Below are positions 47,916-48,170 of a DNA stretch of 48,170 nt, piece by piece. Under the pieces are notes generated by a model. That model saw only the letters and a program-made list of their open reading frames with translations. It did no database searches and was not told where the DNA came from. Position 1 is the stretch's first letter; every line of letters starts with the position of its first letter. The stretch spans positions 1 to 48,170 of the forward strand of contig CBFDDH010000019.1 in the NCBI GenBank assembly GCA_965603515.1, in the 5' to 3' direction. The position numbers were made by a program, and so were the translations under genes. Origin of the DNA: JAUVZL01 sp965603515. Lineage in GTDB: Bacteria; Hydrothermota; Tepidihabitantia; SM23-42.

Positions 47916-48170
47916 ATCCGGTTTTACTATAAGCTATCCGCTATTAGCCAATACTGAGCCAAAACTCCACATTGTCATTCCCCTGCTTGCTGCAGTCCTG
48001 AGTTATATGTTGAATGGTCAAAAACTTCCTCATTGAATGAGTACGCGACGAGCTCAGTCGAATCGTCCTCTCGTTGCAGAAAGAAATCACTGAGTTACAC
48101 TAAAAATATCCCCTATTATACGCTATTCGCTATAAACCATAAGCTGCGTCATCTCTGATGACGTACGGAG
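47916..48170. other. Gene-free sequence to the window end
   Basis: No gene seen. Related words recur (ATAAGCTATCCGCTATTAGCC near 47930 is echoed by ACGCTATTCGCTATAAACC near 48120), and CGTCATC-TCT-GATGACG near 48147-48163 is a small hairpin, similar in style to those at 39393-39622. Confidence 0.4.

Overview
The window looks like a chromosomal fragment from an uncultured Gram-negative-type bacterium of moderate to low GC (about 40% by eye). Double-membrane envelope genes (BamD-like lipoprotein, TolB-like propeller lipoprotein, beta-barrel proteins), two secreted proteins with C-terminal FlgD/type-A sorting-like domains, and the mix of genes suggest a candidate phylum such as WOR-3 (Stahlbacteria) or another FCB-side lineage. 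That placement is inference: there is no rRNA gene here, only an initiator tRNA. Most of the sequence is densely packed core metabolism with ATGA start/stop overlaps. I see no phage, CRISPR, transposase or defence island.

Layout. 1-6446 (+): end of a stomatin-type SPFH protein, archaemetzincin-like protease, class V aminotransferase, MEDS-GGDEF cyclase, DivIVA-domain protein, purine nucleoside phosphorylase, two TPR lipoproteins (the second BamD-like) and nadD. 6440-7381 (-): lipid kinase, divergent from polA (7478-9952). 10115-13583 (+): rplM-rpsI-rpsB-tsf-pyrH-frr. Then a small basic protein, an HtrA protease and a sigma-70 factor. hslV lies on the minus strand at 16522-17046. A secreted sorting-domain protein and a TtcA-type ATPase follow on the plus strand. 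19182-24789 (-): thpR, xthA, pncC, pgpA, secF, secD, pdxJ. 25021-26790 (-) is a large secreted protein; 26964-27980 (+) is an exported ARPP-1-like protein; then initiator tRNA. 28217-35598 (-): ribBA-ribH-nusB-phosphoesterase-grpE-dnaK-dnaJ-rsmE. 35712-39332 (+): sugar epimerase, DUF58 and BatA-like proteins. The remainder holds beta-barrel-like proteins, aspartate kinase, a polyprenyl sugar phosphotransferase, an S4-domain protein, pdxA, a TolB-like lipoprotein and a final small barrel. pdxJ and pdxA together indicate the DXP-dependent vitamin B6 route; ribBA and ribH indicate riboflavin synthesis.

The strongest non-coding signal is promoter architecture. I can read sixteen good sigma-70 promoters, all with a spacer of exactly 16 bp. 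In eleven of them the start codon (ATG or GTG) lies only 5-8 nt after the -10 box with no ribosome-binding site, so transcription should begin at or next to the start codon. Leaderless mRNAs therefore appear normal here for first genes of operons (polA, rplM, hslV, pdxJ, ribBA, lysC and others), while downstream genes use ordinary Shine-Dalgarno sites.

The second theme is small palindromic or MITE-like DNA: a 345-bp element with an 11-bp target duplication and a nested palindrome (44084-44428), a truncated relative at 17111-17223, a 107-bp palindromic element whose edge forms the -35 box of rplM, a perfect 30-bp palindrome between two divergent leaderless promoters, and an apparent 150-bp in-frame insertion inside the signal-peptide region of the BamD-like gene.
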